A stretch of DNA of 33,194 bases from RGIG250 sp964540025 (lineage in GTDB: Bacteria; Bacillota; Negativicutes; Selenomonadales; Selenomonadaceae), in NCBI GenBank assembly GCA_964540025.1, contig CAZIKQ010000016.1, forward strand, positions 1 to 33,194, written 5' to 3'. This document shows positions 7,617 to 15,646 of this stretch, one piece after another (position 1 is the first letter of the stretch; the number at the start of each line of letters is the position of its first letter). The notes under the pieces are model-generated. The model saw only the letters and a program-made list of their open reading frames with translations. It did no database searches and was not told where the DNA came from. The position numbers and the translations under genes are program-made.

Positions 7617-8774
7617 TTGGGAAAGCTGCGTTTTATGACCGCCGGGGAATCCCACGGTCCCTGTCTGACGGCGATCCTTGAGGGTATTCCGTCGGGGCTG
7701 CGGCCTGACATTGAGCGGATAAACAGGGATTTGGGCCGGCGTCAGCAGGGCTATGGCCGGGGCGGCCGGATGAAGATCGAGACGGACAGGGCGGAGGTAT
7801 TGTCCGGGATCCGCTTTGGGGAAACCCTCGGGTCGCCGGTTACCCTCCGGGTGACAAACCGGGACTGGCCGAACTGGACCGGCCGGATGGCCCATTTCGG
7901 GGAGCCAGAAGGGACGGCGGTGACCGAGGTAAGGCCGGGCCATGCCGATTTGGTCGGGGTCCTGAAATATGACCGCCGGGACGCCCGGGACATTCTGGAG
8001 CGGGCCAGCGCCCGGGAGACGGCGGCCCGGGTGGCGGTTGGGGCCCTTTGCAAGGAATTCCTCCGGGCCCTGGAGATAAATGTCGTCTCTCAGGTGGTAA
8101 ACATCGGCGGCGTTGAAGTGGACAGGAGCCGGATTGATTCGGAGAATATCGGCCGCGCTGCCAGTGAGCTGAACTGCTGCGACCCGGCCGCCGAAGAAGC
8201 GATGAAGCGGCGGATCAGGGAGGCCATGGAGGCCGGGGACACCCTGGGGGGCATTTTTGAGATAATCGTCAGAAATCTGCCGGTGGGCCTCGGCAGCCAC
8301 ATTCAGTGGGACTGCCGTCTGGACGGAAAGCTGGCCCAGGCTCTCATGTCCATTCAGGCCATAAAGGGCGTGGAGATCGGCGAGGGCTTCGGCTATGCAA
8401 ATCTCCCCGGCAGCCAGACCCACGATGAAATGTTTTTGAATGAACAGAACCGGGTCTACCGGAAAACAAATCATGCCGGCGGCCTCGAGGGGGGCATGAC
8501 AAATGGGGAGGAGCTGGTAATCCGGGCCTGCATGAAGCCGATTCCCACCCTGATGAAGCCCCTGAACTCCGTGGACATCGGCTCCCGGGAACCGGTGCTG
8601 GCCTCAAAGGAGCGGAGCGACGTCTGCGCCGTTTCCGCCGCCTCGGTGGTGGGAGAGGCCATGGTGGCTTTCACCCTGGCGGCGGAGATAATCGAAACCT
8701 TCGGCGGCGGCAGCCTTACCGATATCAAGCGGAATATTGCGGCCTATAAAGCAAGGCTGGAAGAAATAATGTGA
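7617..8774 (+). CDS. aroC: Chorismate synthase
   Basis: AroC makes chorismate from 5-enolpyruvylshikimate-3-phosphate with reduced FMN, the last step of the common aromatic pathway. Visible family signatures are GESHGPCLTAILEGIPSG near the start, RPGHADL...DRRDARDILERASARETAARVA in the middle and the GGMTNGEE segment. Length (385 residues) is normal. I chose TTG 7617 because AAGAGGTG (7603-7610) lies 6 bases before it and the protein then begins GKLRFMTAGESHG like its relatives; GTG 7608 overlaps the ribosome site. First gene of an aroC-aroK-aroB operon. Confidence 0.96.
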   Translation: MGKLRFMTAGESHGPCLTAILEGIPSGLRPDIERINRDLGRRQQGYGRGGRMKIETDRAEVLSGIRFGETLGSPVTLRVTNRDWPNWTGRMAHFGEPEGTAVTEVRPGHADLVGVLKYDRRDARDILERASARETAARVAVGALCKEFLRALEINVVSQVVNIGGVEVDRSRIDSENIGRAASELNCCDPAAEEAMKRRIREAMEAGDTLGGIFEIIVRNLPVGLGSHIQWDCRLDGKLAQALMSIQAIKGVEIGEGFGYANLPGSQTHDEMFLNEQNRVYRKTNHAGGLEGGMTNGEELVIRACMKPIPTLMKPLNSVDIGSREPVLASKERSDVCAVSAASVVGEAMVAFTLAAEIIETFGGGSLTDIKRNIAAYKARLEEIM

Positions 8775-8815
8775 TAAACATCGATACTTTATGAACAGCA
8801 GAGGAGGATATAATA

Positions 8816-9358
8816 ATGAAGGAAGCGAGAAATATCGTTCTCACCGGCTTCATGGGAACCGGGAAAACTACTGTGGGGAAGACGCTGGCGGAGTGGGTCA
8901 CCTTCGATTTTGCCGATATGGACAGCATCATCGAGAAGGAAGCGGGCAAGACGATCCCGGAGATTTTTGCCGAACAGGGCGAGGCCGGTTTCCGCCGGCA
9001 GGAGAAGGAAACCGCCCAGCGTCTGGCCAGGGGCAGCAAGCAGGTCATCGCTACCGGCGGCGGCGCCGTAAAGGACCCGGAGAATATGAAAGCCCTGGGG
9101 GAAGCGGGGATTATCGTCTGCCTTACCGCCTCCGTTGATACCATCCTCCAGCGCACCGAAGCCCAGGGAAAGCGGCCTCTGCTGGACGAAGCCGGGGCGG
9201 ACAGAAGGGCGGCGGTAGAGAAGCTTTTGGCGGAGCGGGACAGCCTCTACCGGGAAGCGGACTACATCATCGAGACCGATGGCAAGACTCCCGATGAAGT
9301 GGCGGGGGAAATTTTCAGCCGCTTTGAGCTGGACTCCGTAATGCTCCCCTCCTGCTGA
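8816..9358 (+). CDS. aroK: Shikimate kinase
   Basis: AroK phosphorylates shikimate at the 3-hydroxyl using ATP. The P-loop GFMGTGKTT covers residues 11-19, DMDS follows as the substrate-binding Asp region, GFRRQE carries the shikimate-binding Arg, and TGGGAV is the conserved glycine-rich shikimate loop. Lid region GKRPLLD is present. At 180 residues it is a normal single-domain kinase. GAGGAGG at 8801-8807 precedes the ATG by 8 bases. It sits 41 bases after aroC and 11 bases before aroB, one operon. Confidence 0.95.
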   Translation: MKEARNIVLTGFMGTGKTTVGKTLAEWVTFDFADMDSIIEKEAGKTIPEIFAEQGEAGFRRQEKETAQRLARGSKQVIATGGGAVKDPENMKALGEAGIIVCLTASVDTILQRTEAQGKRPLLDEAGADRRAAVEKLLAERDSLYREADYIIETDGKTPDEVAGEIFSRFELDSVMLPSC

Positions 9359-9369
9359 CGGGTTGAAGT

Positions 9370-10467
9370 ATGGAAAAGGATTTTGATACGGTCCGGGTGG
9401 AGCTGGGCCCGGACAGCTACGATATAGTTATCGGCCGCAATGCCTGGAACAATCTGCCGGAATTTGTGGCGAAAAAGAAATATTCCCGCAACGCCCTCAT
9501 TGTTACCGATACGAATGTGGGCCCTCTCTACGGAGAAAAAGTGAAGTCCTTACTGGCCGGGGCCGGCATCAGGGCGGCGGTGGCCGCCATTCCGGCGGGG
9601 GAAGCCTCCAAGTCTCTGACTGTGGCGGAGGAGGTATTCACCAGGGCCATTGAGGGAGGGCTTGACCGCCGTTCCCCGGTGATCGCGCTGGGAGGCGGCG
9701 TGGTGGGTGACCTGGGGGGCTTTATCGCCGCCGCCTATATGCGGGGAGTCCCTTTTATTCAGATCCCCACCAGCCTGCTGGCGGATGTGGATTCCTCCGT
9801 AGGGGGCAAGGTGGCGGTAAATCACCGGCTGGGTAAAAATCTCATCGGCGCGTTCTACCAGCCGGAGGGGGTCTTTATCGATCTTGACTGCCTGAAGACC
9901 CTGCCGCCCCGGGAAATCTCCACCGGTCTGGGAGAAATCCTCAAGTACGGCGTTATCAGCGACGGTGAACTGTTCGCCTATCTGGAAAAAAATTCCCAGG
10001 CCATAAAAGCCCTTGACCTGGAAGCGGTTCGTCATCTGATCATCCGTTCCTGTCAGATAAAGGCGGAGGTGGTCAGCCGGGACGAAAAGGAGGGCGGCCT
10101 CCGCCGGATCCTGAATTACGGCCACACCATGGCCCACGCCATAGAGAAGGAAGCGGGCTACGGCCGGTACAACCACGGAGAGGCGGTGGCCATCGGGATG
10201 GTCTGCGCCGCCCATATCGGCGCCGCCCTGAAGCTCAGTGACGAAGGGCTGCTGGAACGGATCGAGGAGCTTTGCCGCCGCCTTGGCCTGCCGACTCGGG
10301 CAGAGAATTGCTCTGTGGACAAGTTGTACGCCGCTATTTTCCACGACAAAAAGGCCGTAAACGGCGTGGTCAGCTGGGTGCTTGCCCCCCGTCCGGGGGA
10401 AACAGTCATTACCGGGGATGTGCCGGAGGAGATTGTAAAGGCGGCTATGGCCTACTGCTGCGCCTGA
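9370..10467 (+). CDS. aroB: 3-dehydroquinate synthase
   Basis: AroB converts DAHP to 3-dehydroquinate, the first ring-forming step of the shikimate pathway, with NAD and a divalent metal. The NAD/phosphate-binding block GGGVVGDLGGF and PTSLLADVDSSVGGK are intact, and the metal ligands are seen in GLGEILKYG (Glu), NYGHTMAHA (His) and YNHGEAVAIGM (His). The 365-residue length is typical. It closes the aroCKB operon; the stop is followed within 15 bases by a repeat cluster. Other aro genes (aroA, aroE, aroF) are not in the window. Confidence 0.95.
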   Translation: MEKDFDTVRVELGPDSYDIVIGRNAWNNLPEFVAKKKYSRNALIVTDTNVGPLYGEKVKSLLAGAGIRAAVAAIPAGEASKSLTVAEEVFTRAIEGGLDRRSPVIALGGGVVGDLGGFIAAAYMRGVPFIQIPTSLLADVDSSVGGKVAVNHRLGKNLIGAFYQPEGVFIDLDCLKTLPPREISTGLGEILKYGVISDGELFAYLEKNSQAIKALDLEAVRHLIIRSCQIKAEVVSRDEKEGGLRRILNYGHTMAHAIEKEAGYGRYNHGEAVAIGMVCAAHIGAALKLSDEGLLERIEELCRRLGLPTRAENCSVDKLYAAIFHDKKAVNGVVSWVLAPRPGETVITGDVPEEIVKAAMAYCCA

Positions 10468-10479
10468 AGTTTCGACTCG

Positions 10480-10530
10480 GCTGTTACGCCGCCACCTCCC
10501 CTATAGGGAAGGCTCAGCTTGTCGACAAAG
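10480..10530. repeat. Palindromic intergenic repeat, copy D (right end only) with TTGTCGACAA border
   Basis: Only the right end of a unit is present: a variable hairpin ending ACGCCGCC, then CACCTCCCCTATAGGGAAGGC. It is followed by CTTGTCGACAAAG (10518-10530), the same 10-bp palindrome that borders copies C and F. It begins almost immediately after the aroB stop, so it may affect 3' end formation of the aro transcript. Confidence 0.7.
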
Positions 10531-10546
10531 TTATTTATTCTGTCTG

Positions 10547-10662
10547 AGGCTCCCCTTTAGGGGAGCTGTCGCTGAAAGCGACTGAGGGGTGAAGCAGGAA
10601 AACCATTGATTTGTCTGTCACCCCTCCGGCGGCTACGCCGCCACCTCCTCTGTAGGGGAGGC
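10547..10662. repeat. Palindromic intergenic repeat, copy E (complete)
   Basis: The most intact complete unit: terminal palindrome CTCCCCTTTAGGGGAG, hairpin GTCGCTGAAAGCGAC, GAGGGGTGA, a spacer of about 24 bases, TCACCCCTC, hairpin GGCGGCTACGCCGCC, terminal palindrome CTCCTCTGTAGGGGAG. The outer and inner segments are mutually complementary, so the whole unit can fold into one long branched hairpin on either strand. It lies between aroB and the yceD promoter. Confidence 0.9.
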
Positions 10663-10702
10663 TTTTGGGTTGAGGCTCTCCATGAGAGTCAAAAAAGAAT
10701 TC

Positions 10703-10731
10703 TTGACAAGAAAAATACTCATCGTTATAAT
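10703..10731 (+). promoter_or_regulatory. Consensus promoter for yceD-rpmF
   Basis: A perfect TTGACA (10703-10708) and TATAAT (10726-10731) are spaced by exactly 17 bases. The predicted transcription start is near 10738, only about 12 bases before the chosen ATG at 10750 and inside the apparent ribosome site GAGG (10737-10740), giving an unusually short leader. Confidence 0.85.
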
Positions 10732-10749
10732 GTACCGAGGCTGATTTTT

Positions 10750-11301
10750 ATGGGTATGTATATTTCCGTGACAGACCTCCGTGACGCGCCGGGTCAGACG
10801 CTGCCCATCTCCTTTGATATAGATGGGGCGGAGCTTGAGGCGGCGGGATCGGTGGTTTTTGTGGGCCCTGTGGAAGTCCGTGGGACGCTGCAGGCGGCCG
10901 GCGAATATTACCGGGCCGAAGGGACTGTCAAATACAGCAAGTCCTTCGTCTGTGACCGCTGCCTGGCAGAGACGGTCCTGACCGAAACCATTCCCTTTTC
11001 GGAAAGGTTTTTCCCCCGGAATGGTTCCCCTGAGGACGAGAGTATCCGCCGCCTGGCCCAAAAGGGCGAGACGGAGCTGAAAGGTGAAGTGGAGACAGAG
11101 TTTGACGGAGACGCCATCGACCTCTTCCCGGTCATCAGCGATACGCTGGTGGCGATCCAGCCCATGCAGAATCTCTGCCGAACCGATTGCCGCGGTTTGT
11201 GCTCCAAATGCGGACATGACTTAAACCTCGGCGATTGCGGCTGCGACCGTCGCGCTGTAGACCCTCGCCTGGCCGCCTTGGCCGATTTTTTCAAAGATTG
11301 A
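10750..11301 (+). CDS. yceD: YceD/DUF177 family protein
   Basis: YceD (DUF177) proteins are encoded next to rpmF in most bacteria and are linked to 23S rRNA or ribosome assembly; the biochemical role is not settled. The 183-residue product shows the DUF177 pattern: an early VGPVEVRGTL strand region, a first CxxC (CDRC), and a C-terminal cluster CRGLCSKCGHDLN with CGC that probably binds zinc. I start it at ATG 10750, after a consensus promoter and with GAGG 9 bases upstream; ATG 10756 is possible. A longer frame upstream runs into the repeat and is not real. Expressed with rpmF. Confidence 0.88.
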   Translation: MGMYISVTDLRDAPGQTLPISFDIDGAELEAAGSVVFVGPVEVRGTLQAAGEYYRAEGTVKYSKSFVCDRCLAETVLTETIPFSERFFPRNGSPEDESIRRLAQKGETELKGEVETEFDGDAIDLFPVISDTLVAIQPMQNLCRTDCRGLCSKCGHDLNLGDCGCDRRAVDPRLAALADFFKD

Positions 11302-11331
11302 TGTCGTATGAGAATTAAGGAGGTGTCATAA

Positions 11332-11511
11332 ATGGCAGCGCCGAAACGCAAAATGTCCAAAGCCCGTCGTGATTCCCGCCGCGCGAACTGGAAGCTCACC
11401 GCTCCCCAGTATGTTCTTTGCCCCCAGTGCCACGAGCCGGTAATGCCTCATCACGTATGCAGCGAATGCGGCTACTATGATGGCAAGGAAGTCATAGCTC
11501 AGGAAGCGTAA
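11332..11511 (+). CDS. rpmF: 50S ribosomal protein L32
   Basis: A 59-codon gene for the small L32 protein of the large ribosomal subunit. The product begins MAAPKRKMSKARRDSRRA, the typical basic L32 start, and carries two CxxC pairs (CPQC and CSEC) that form the zinc-ribbon version of L32 rather than the cysteine-free version. AAGGAGGTG sits just upstream of the ATG at near-ideal spacing. It follows yceD by 30 bases and is followed by a strong terminator, so yceD-rpmF is its own transcription unit. Secure. Confidence 0.96.
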   Translation: MAAPKRKMSKARRDSRRANWKLTAPQYVLCPQCHEPVMPHHVCSECGYYDGKEVIAQEA

Positions 11512-11524
11512 AGAAATTTTTGCG

Positions 11525-11555
11525 GAGAGTAGGATTTTCCTGCTCTCTTTTTTTC
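11525..11555 (+). terminator. Rho-independent terminator after rpmF
   Basis: GAGAGTAGGA (11525-11534) pairs with TCCTGCTCTC (to 11547) through a three-base loop with one G-U pair, and is followed by seven T residues. It separates the ribosomal unit yceD-rpmF from the lipid operon that begins at the next promoter. Confidence 0.85.
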
Positions 11556-11598
11556 TTGAAATTTTCACAATTTGCAGATATAATACTACTTTGTATTA
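11556..11598 (+). promoter_or_regulatory. Lipid operon promoter with overlapping palindromic operator
   Basis: TTGAAA (11556-11561) and TATAAT (11579-11584) are 17 bases apart. Overlapping the -10 and running over the start site is a perfect inverted repeat TAATAC-6-GTATTA (11581-11598). Its place, length and TA-rich arms recall operators of lipid repressors such as FapR (TTAGTAC-type inverted repeats) that control plsX-fab operons in other Firmicutes, but the match to the FapR consensus is only partial and no fapR gene is in the window. Confidence 0.7.
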
Positions 11599-11673
11599 GG
11601 CTGTCATGACTATCCGCAGGCGCCGAACAGGGCGGAATCAGCGGATCGGACAATGACGGAGGAGAGAAAATCC

Positions 11674-12687
11674 TTGAAAATCGCAGTTGATGCCATGGGC
11701 GGCGACTTCGCCCCCGAGAAAATCGTAAAGGGCGCCGCAAAGGCCGCCCGGCGGTTTGGCTGTGAAATCGTCCTGGTGGGCGACGCAAAAAAGATAAAAA
11801 AAATTCTGGCAAAAGAGAACAAGCAAGAGGACAAGAGAATAGAAATCCTCAATACAACTCAGGTAATTGAGATGAACGAACACCCGGCGGAGGCGGTCCG
11901 CTCTAAAAAGGACGCCTCGGTGGTGGTGGCCACCCGCCTGGTAAAGGAAGGAAAGTGCGACGCGGTGCTTTCCGCCGGGTCCACCGGGGCCGCGGTAACC
12001 GCCGCCCAGCTGATCCTCCGCCGGATAAGGGGGATCGCCCGGCCCACCATTGCGACGCCGATTCCCACCCGGGAAGGAGTTACGCTCCTGCTGGACTCCG
12101 GCGCCAATGTAGACTCAAAACCGGAGCATCTCGTCCAGTCCGCCGTTATGGGTTCCATATATTCCGAGCTGGTCTTCGGGGTCAGTAAGCCCCGGGTGGG
12201 GCTCCTCAATATAGGTGAAGAGGACACCAAGGGCAACGAGCAGGCCCAGCTTACTTATCCCCTCCTGCGGGATAATCCTTCCATAAACTTTACCGGCAAT
12301 GCCGAAGGACGGGACATCCCCAAAGGGGATTTTGACGTAGTGGTCTGTGACGGCTTCGTGGGAAACGTGGTTCTGAAGTTTGCCGAGGGACTGGCCAAGG
12401 TCATTTTCCGGATGGTAAAGGACGCCATAAAAAACGGCGGCTTTTTGGCCCGCCTGGGGGCGCTGCTGATAATGCCGCCCCTCAGAAAGCTGGGCAAGCG
12501 CCTCGACGTGAGCGAGTACGGAGGCGCTCCCCTGCTGGGAGTCAACGGCTGCGTCATCATCAGCCACGGCTCCTCCAATGAAAAAGCGATCTGTAACGCA
12601 ATCGGCGTAGCAAATGAATTTGTCAAAAATAACGTCCTGCAACGCATCAGCGATACCCTGGCAAAGGAGGAAGTTGCTGAACAATGA
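11674..12687 (+). CDS. plsX: Phosphate acyltransferase PlsX
   Basis: PlsX converts acyl-ACP to acyl-phosphate, which PlsY uses to acylate glycerol-3-phosphate, so it joins fatty-acid synthesis to phospholipid synthesis at the membrane. The family start KIAVDAMGGDFAP and later LSAGSTGA and LLDSGAN motifs are intact, and the 337-residue length is usual. I chose TTG 11674: GGAGGAG (11658-11664) is 9 bases upstream and relatives begin exactly at MKIAVDAMGGD. ATG 11653 in the same frame would add seven residues. It is the first gene of the fab operon, overlapping fabH by ATGA. Confidence 0.95.
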   Translation: MKIAVDAMGGDFAPEKIVKGAAKAARRFGCEIVLVGDAKKIKKILAKENKQEDKRIEILNTTQVIEMNEHPAEAVRSKKDASVVVATRLVKEGKCDAVLSAGSTGAAVTAAQLILRRIRGIARPTIATPIPTREGVTLLLDSGANVDSKPEHLVQSAVMGSIYSELVFGVSKPRVGLLNIGEEDTKGNEQAQLTYPLLRDNPSINFTGNAEGRDIPKGDFDVVVCDGFVGNVVLKFAEGLAKVIFRMVKDAIKNGGFLARLGALLIMPPLRKLGKRLDVSEYGGAPLLGVNGCVIISHGSSNEKAICNAIGVANEFVKNNVLQRISDTLAKEEVAEQ

Positions 12688-13691
12688 CAACGGAAAATCT
12701 GAACAGACCAAGAGCAGCGATTATTGGCACCGGCTTCTGCGTCCCGGAGCGGGTCATGACGAACTATGACCTGGAAAAAATCGTGGACACCAGCGACCGG
12801 TGGATCGTCGAGCGCACTGGCATAAGGGAGCGCCGCATTGCCGCTGATGACGTTGCCACCAGCGACATCGCTTATGAGGCGGCTCTTAGAGCCCTTGAGG
12901 ATGCCAAAATCGGGGCGGCGGAGCTGGATTTGATAATCGTGGCTACCCTGACCCCTGACTACCTGACTCCCTCTACCGCCAGCCTGCTGCAAAAGCGGCT
13001 GGGAGCGGATCATGCCGCCGCCTTTGACCTTCAGTCGGCCTGCAGCGGGTTTGTTTACGGAGCGGCGGTAGCGGCGCAATTCATTGAAAACGGCTTTTAC
13101 AAAAAGGTCCTCGTCATCGGGGCGGAGATTCTTTCCAAATATATAAACTGGGAAGACAGAAATACCTGCGTCCTCTTCGGCGATGGCGCCGGAGCCGCGG
13201 TCTTCGGAGCGGCGGAGGACGGCAGCGGCATCCTTTCCTGTGATCTGGGCAGCGATGGACGGGGCCCTGAAGTGCTGGGTATCCCCGGCGGCGGCACCAG
13301 ATATCCGGCTGATGAAGATACAATTGCCCGGAAGGTCAACCGCATCCACATGGATGGCCGGGACGTCTTCCGCTTTGCGGTAAAGGCCCTGCCGAACACC
13401 CTGAAACGCTCCCTTGAGAAAGCCGGCATGACAGCGGATGAGCTGGCCTGGATCGTTCCCCATCAGGCAAACATCAGGATCATCGAGGCGGCATCCAAGC
13501 GACTGGCTATGCCCCTTGAAAGGTTCATAGTGAATATAGAGCGTTACGGCAACATATCGGCGGCTTCCGTTCCCATCGCTCTGGCTGAAGCTGACGCTGC
13601 CGGTAAGTTTAAGAAAGGCGACCTGATTGCCCTGGCCGGTTTCGGCGCGGGACTTACCTGGGCGTCCTGCGTAATGAGATGGGCCAAATGA
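12684..13691 (+). CDS. fabH: 3-oxoacyl-ACP synthase III
   Basis: FabH starts fatty-acid chains by condensing an acyl-CoA primer with malonyl-ACP. The thiolase-fold catalytic triad is complete: Cys120 in QSACSGF, His260 in PHQANI and Asn290 in YGNISAAS. GTGFCVPERVMTN and the arginine-containing WIVERTGIRERRIA block near the N-terminus are typical. Length 335 residues is normal. The start overlaps the plsX stop by four bases; AAGGAGG lies 14 bases upstream, rather far, so coupling to plsX is likely. Confidence 0.96.
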   Translation: MTTENLNRPRAAIIGTGFCVPERVMTNYDLEKIVDTSDRWIVERTGIRERRIAADDVATSDIAYEAALRALEDAKIGAAELDLIIVATLTPDYLTPSTASLLQKRLGADHAAAFDLQSACSGFVYGAAVAAQFIENGFYKKVLVIGAEILSKYINWEDRNTCVLFGDGAGAAVFGAAEDGSGILSCDLGSDGRGPEVLGIPGGGTRYPADEDTIARKVNRIHMDGRDVFRFAVKALPNTLKRSLEKAGMTADELAWIVPHQANIRIIEAASKRLAMPLERFIVNIERYGNISAASVPIALAEADAAGKFKKGDLIALAGFGAGLTWASCVMRWAK

Positions 13692-13726
13692 CGCTTCGTC
13701 CGCTTCGGACAAGGGAGGATTTATAA

Positions 13727-14674
13727 ATGTTCAAAGAAAATAAAATCTGCCAGATGTTGGGAATCAAGTACCCTGTGTTCCAGGGGGGCATGGCCTGGCT
13801 GGGCACCGCCGAGCTGGTGTCCGCCGTATCCAATGCCGGGGGGCTTGGGATCATTGGCGCAGGGCATATGCCCCCTGACGTTCTCAAGGCGGAAATTGAA
13901 AAGGCAAAATCATTGACTGACAAGCCCTTCGGCGTGAACATCATGCTCATGTCGCCCTTTGTCAAGGAAGTCATGCAGCTCATGGTGGATGAGAAAATCC
14001 CCGTGGTCACAACCGGCGCAGGGAATCCGGCGGAGTACATCCCGGCCATGAAGGCAAACGGCACCAAGGTAATCCCCGTGGTTGCCTCGGTGGCTCTGGC
14101 AAAGCGCCTCGTCCGCACCGGAGTGGACGCAATTATCGCTGAGGGCACCGAAAGCGGCGGCCATATCGGCGAGCTTACCACCATGGCCCTGGTGCCCCAG
14201 GTGGTGGACGCCGTCGACGTACCGGTTATTGCCGCCGGAGGTATCGGCGACGGCCGGGGTATCGCCGCCGCCTTTGCTCTGGGGGCTCAGGCCGTCCAGA
14301 TGGGGACCCGCTTCGTGGTTTCCCGGGAGTGCATTGCCCATGAAAATTACAAAAATCTCGTACTGAAGGCAAAGGACCGCAGCACGGTGGTTACCGGCCG
14401 CAGCACCGGCCATCCCTCCCGCTGCCTCCAGAACAAGCTGACCCGTACCTTCCTGGAAAAGGAAATGGCCGGGGCAACCGCTGAGGAACTGGAGAAGCTC
14501 AGCGCCGGGACCCTCCGCCTGGCAGCCCGGGAAGGCGACGTGGAGCAGGGCTCTGTAATGATCGGCCAGATTTCCGGAATGATGAACGACATCAAGCCGG
14601 TGGCTGCCATCATGGAGGAGCTTATTTCCGGTATTGCCAGGGCAGAGGCCGCTATCGGCGACACCTGCCGGTGA
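13727..14674 (+). CDS. fabK: Enoyl-ACP reductase II (FMN-dependent)
   Basis: FabK performs the last reduction of each elongation cycle using FMN and NAD(P)H, replacing FabI in this organism. Features of the nitronate monooxygenase-like TIM-barrel family are clear: YPVFQGGMAWLG at the start, EGTESGGHIGE with the active-site His, and the FMN-phosphate stretch VIAAGGIGDGRG then QMGTRF. The 315-residue length is normal and no cysteine cluster is present, unlike the paralogue three genes on. GGAGG precedes the ATG by 8 bases. A FabK-based pathway usually means intrinsic resistance to FabI inhibitors such as triclosan. Confidence 0.92.
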   Translation: MFKENKICQMLGIKYPVFQGGMAWLGTAELVSAVSNAGGLGIIGAGHMPPDVLKAEIEKAKSLTDKPFGVNIMLMSPFVKEVMQLMVDEKIPVVTTGAGNPAEYIPAMKANGTKVIPVVASVALAKRLVRTGVDAIIAEGTESGGHIGELTTMALVPQVVDAVDVPVIAAGGIGDGRGIAAAFALGAQAVQMGTRFVVSRECIAHENYKNLVLKAKDRSTVVTGRSTGHPSRCLQNKLTRTFLEKEMAGATAEELEKLSAGTLRLAAREGDVEQGSVMIGQISGMMNDIKPVAAIMEELISGIARAEAAIGDTCR

Positions 14675-14703
14675 TTGGCAGCAAACTCTTTTAAGGAGAA
14701 CAA

Positions 14704-15645
14704 ATGAATAAACTCGCATTTATATTCCCCGGTCAGGGAGCTCAAACCGTGGGCATGGGAAAAGACCTCCACGATAATTTTGAGCTGGCCCGCCGGATGT
14801 TTGAAGAGGCTGACGACGCATTGGGCTTTTCCATCAAGAAGCTCTGCTTTGAGGGACCGACGGAAGAGCTGATGCTCACCGCCAACACCCAGCCGGCGAT
14901 CCTGACGGTAAGCGTTATCGCCGCCCGCCTGCTGATGGAAGAAGGCATAAAGCCTGATATCGCCGCCGGTCACAGCTTGGGCGAATACAGCGCCCTGGTT
15001 ACCGCCGGCGTCATGGACTTTGCCGACGCGGTGCGCGTTGTCAACAAGCGGGGGCAGTATATGCAGGAAGCGGTTCCCGTCGGCGAAGGCGGCATGGCCG
15101 CCATCCTGGGCATCGAGCGGGAAAGGCTCATTGAGCTCTGCGCCGAAGCCTCCGCCGCTTCCCCGGTTCAGGCCGTTAATTTCAACTGCCCCGGCCAGAC
15201 CGTCATTGCCGGCGCCGCCGCCGGGGTGGAAAAGGCGGTAGAGCTGTGCAAGGCTGCCGGAGCGAAAAAGGCCGTAATCCTGCCGGTATCGGCTCCCTTT
15301 CACAGCACCCTCATGAAGCCCGCCGCCGAAAAGCTGGCCCTGGAGCTGGACAAGATTGAGATCAGGGACGCCGCTTTCCCGGTGGCGGCCAATGTGAACG
15401 GCCAGCTGGAAACCGCCGCTTCAGACATTAAGGCAAATCTCATTACTCAGGCGGATCACCCGGTTAAGTGGGAGGACTGCGTAGCGGCCATGACCGCCTT
15501 CGGGGCGGATACCCATGTGGAGGCAGGCCCCGGCAAGACCCTCTGCGGCTTTGACAGGCGTATCGACCGCAAGCTGAAGAGCCTGAACGTCGGTGATTGC
15601 CCGAGCCTGCAGAAAGCGCTGGAATTTTTCAGGGAGGTTGGCTGA
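14704..15645 (+). CDS. fabD: Malonyl-CoA:ACP transacylase
   Basis: FabD moves malonyl groups from CoA to ACP to supply every elongation step. FPGQGAQTVGMG opens the protein, the nucleophile elbow GHSLGEYSA places Ser91, and the catalytic His200 lies in SAPFHSTLM. The Arg of the malonyl carboxylate pocket is in NKRGQYMQEAVP. Length 313 residues is typical. AAGGAG is 6 bases before the ATG. It lies between fabK and fabG in the fab operon, one base from the fabG start. Confidence 0.96.
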   Translation: MNKLAFIFPGQGAQTVGMGKDLHDNFELARRMFEEADDALGFSIKKLCFEGPTEELMLTANTQPAILTVSVIAARLLMEEGIKPDIAAGHSLGEYSALVTAGVMDFADAVRVVNKRGQYMQEAVPVGEGGMAAILGIERERLIELCAEASAASPVQAVNFNCPGQTVIAGAAAGVEKAVELCKAAGAKKAVILPVSAPFHSTLMKPAAEKLALELDKIEIRDAAFPVAANVNGQLETAASDIKANLITQADHPVKWEDCVAAMTAFGADTHVEAGPGKTLCGFDRRIDRKLKSLNVGDCPSLQKALEFFREVG

Positions 15646-15646
15646 T

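Noticed and set aside
10606..10749. Upstream extension of yceD by 48 codons
   Set aside because: It translates repeat copy E and the promoter itself; the ATG at 10750 follows the promoter and a ribosome site.
12255..13712. Open frame of 485 codons on the minus strand opposite plsX-fabH
   Set aside because: Crosses two well-supported genes on the other strand and has no domain pattern or ribosome site.
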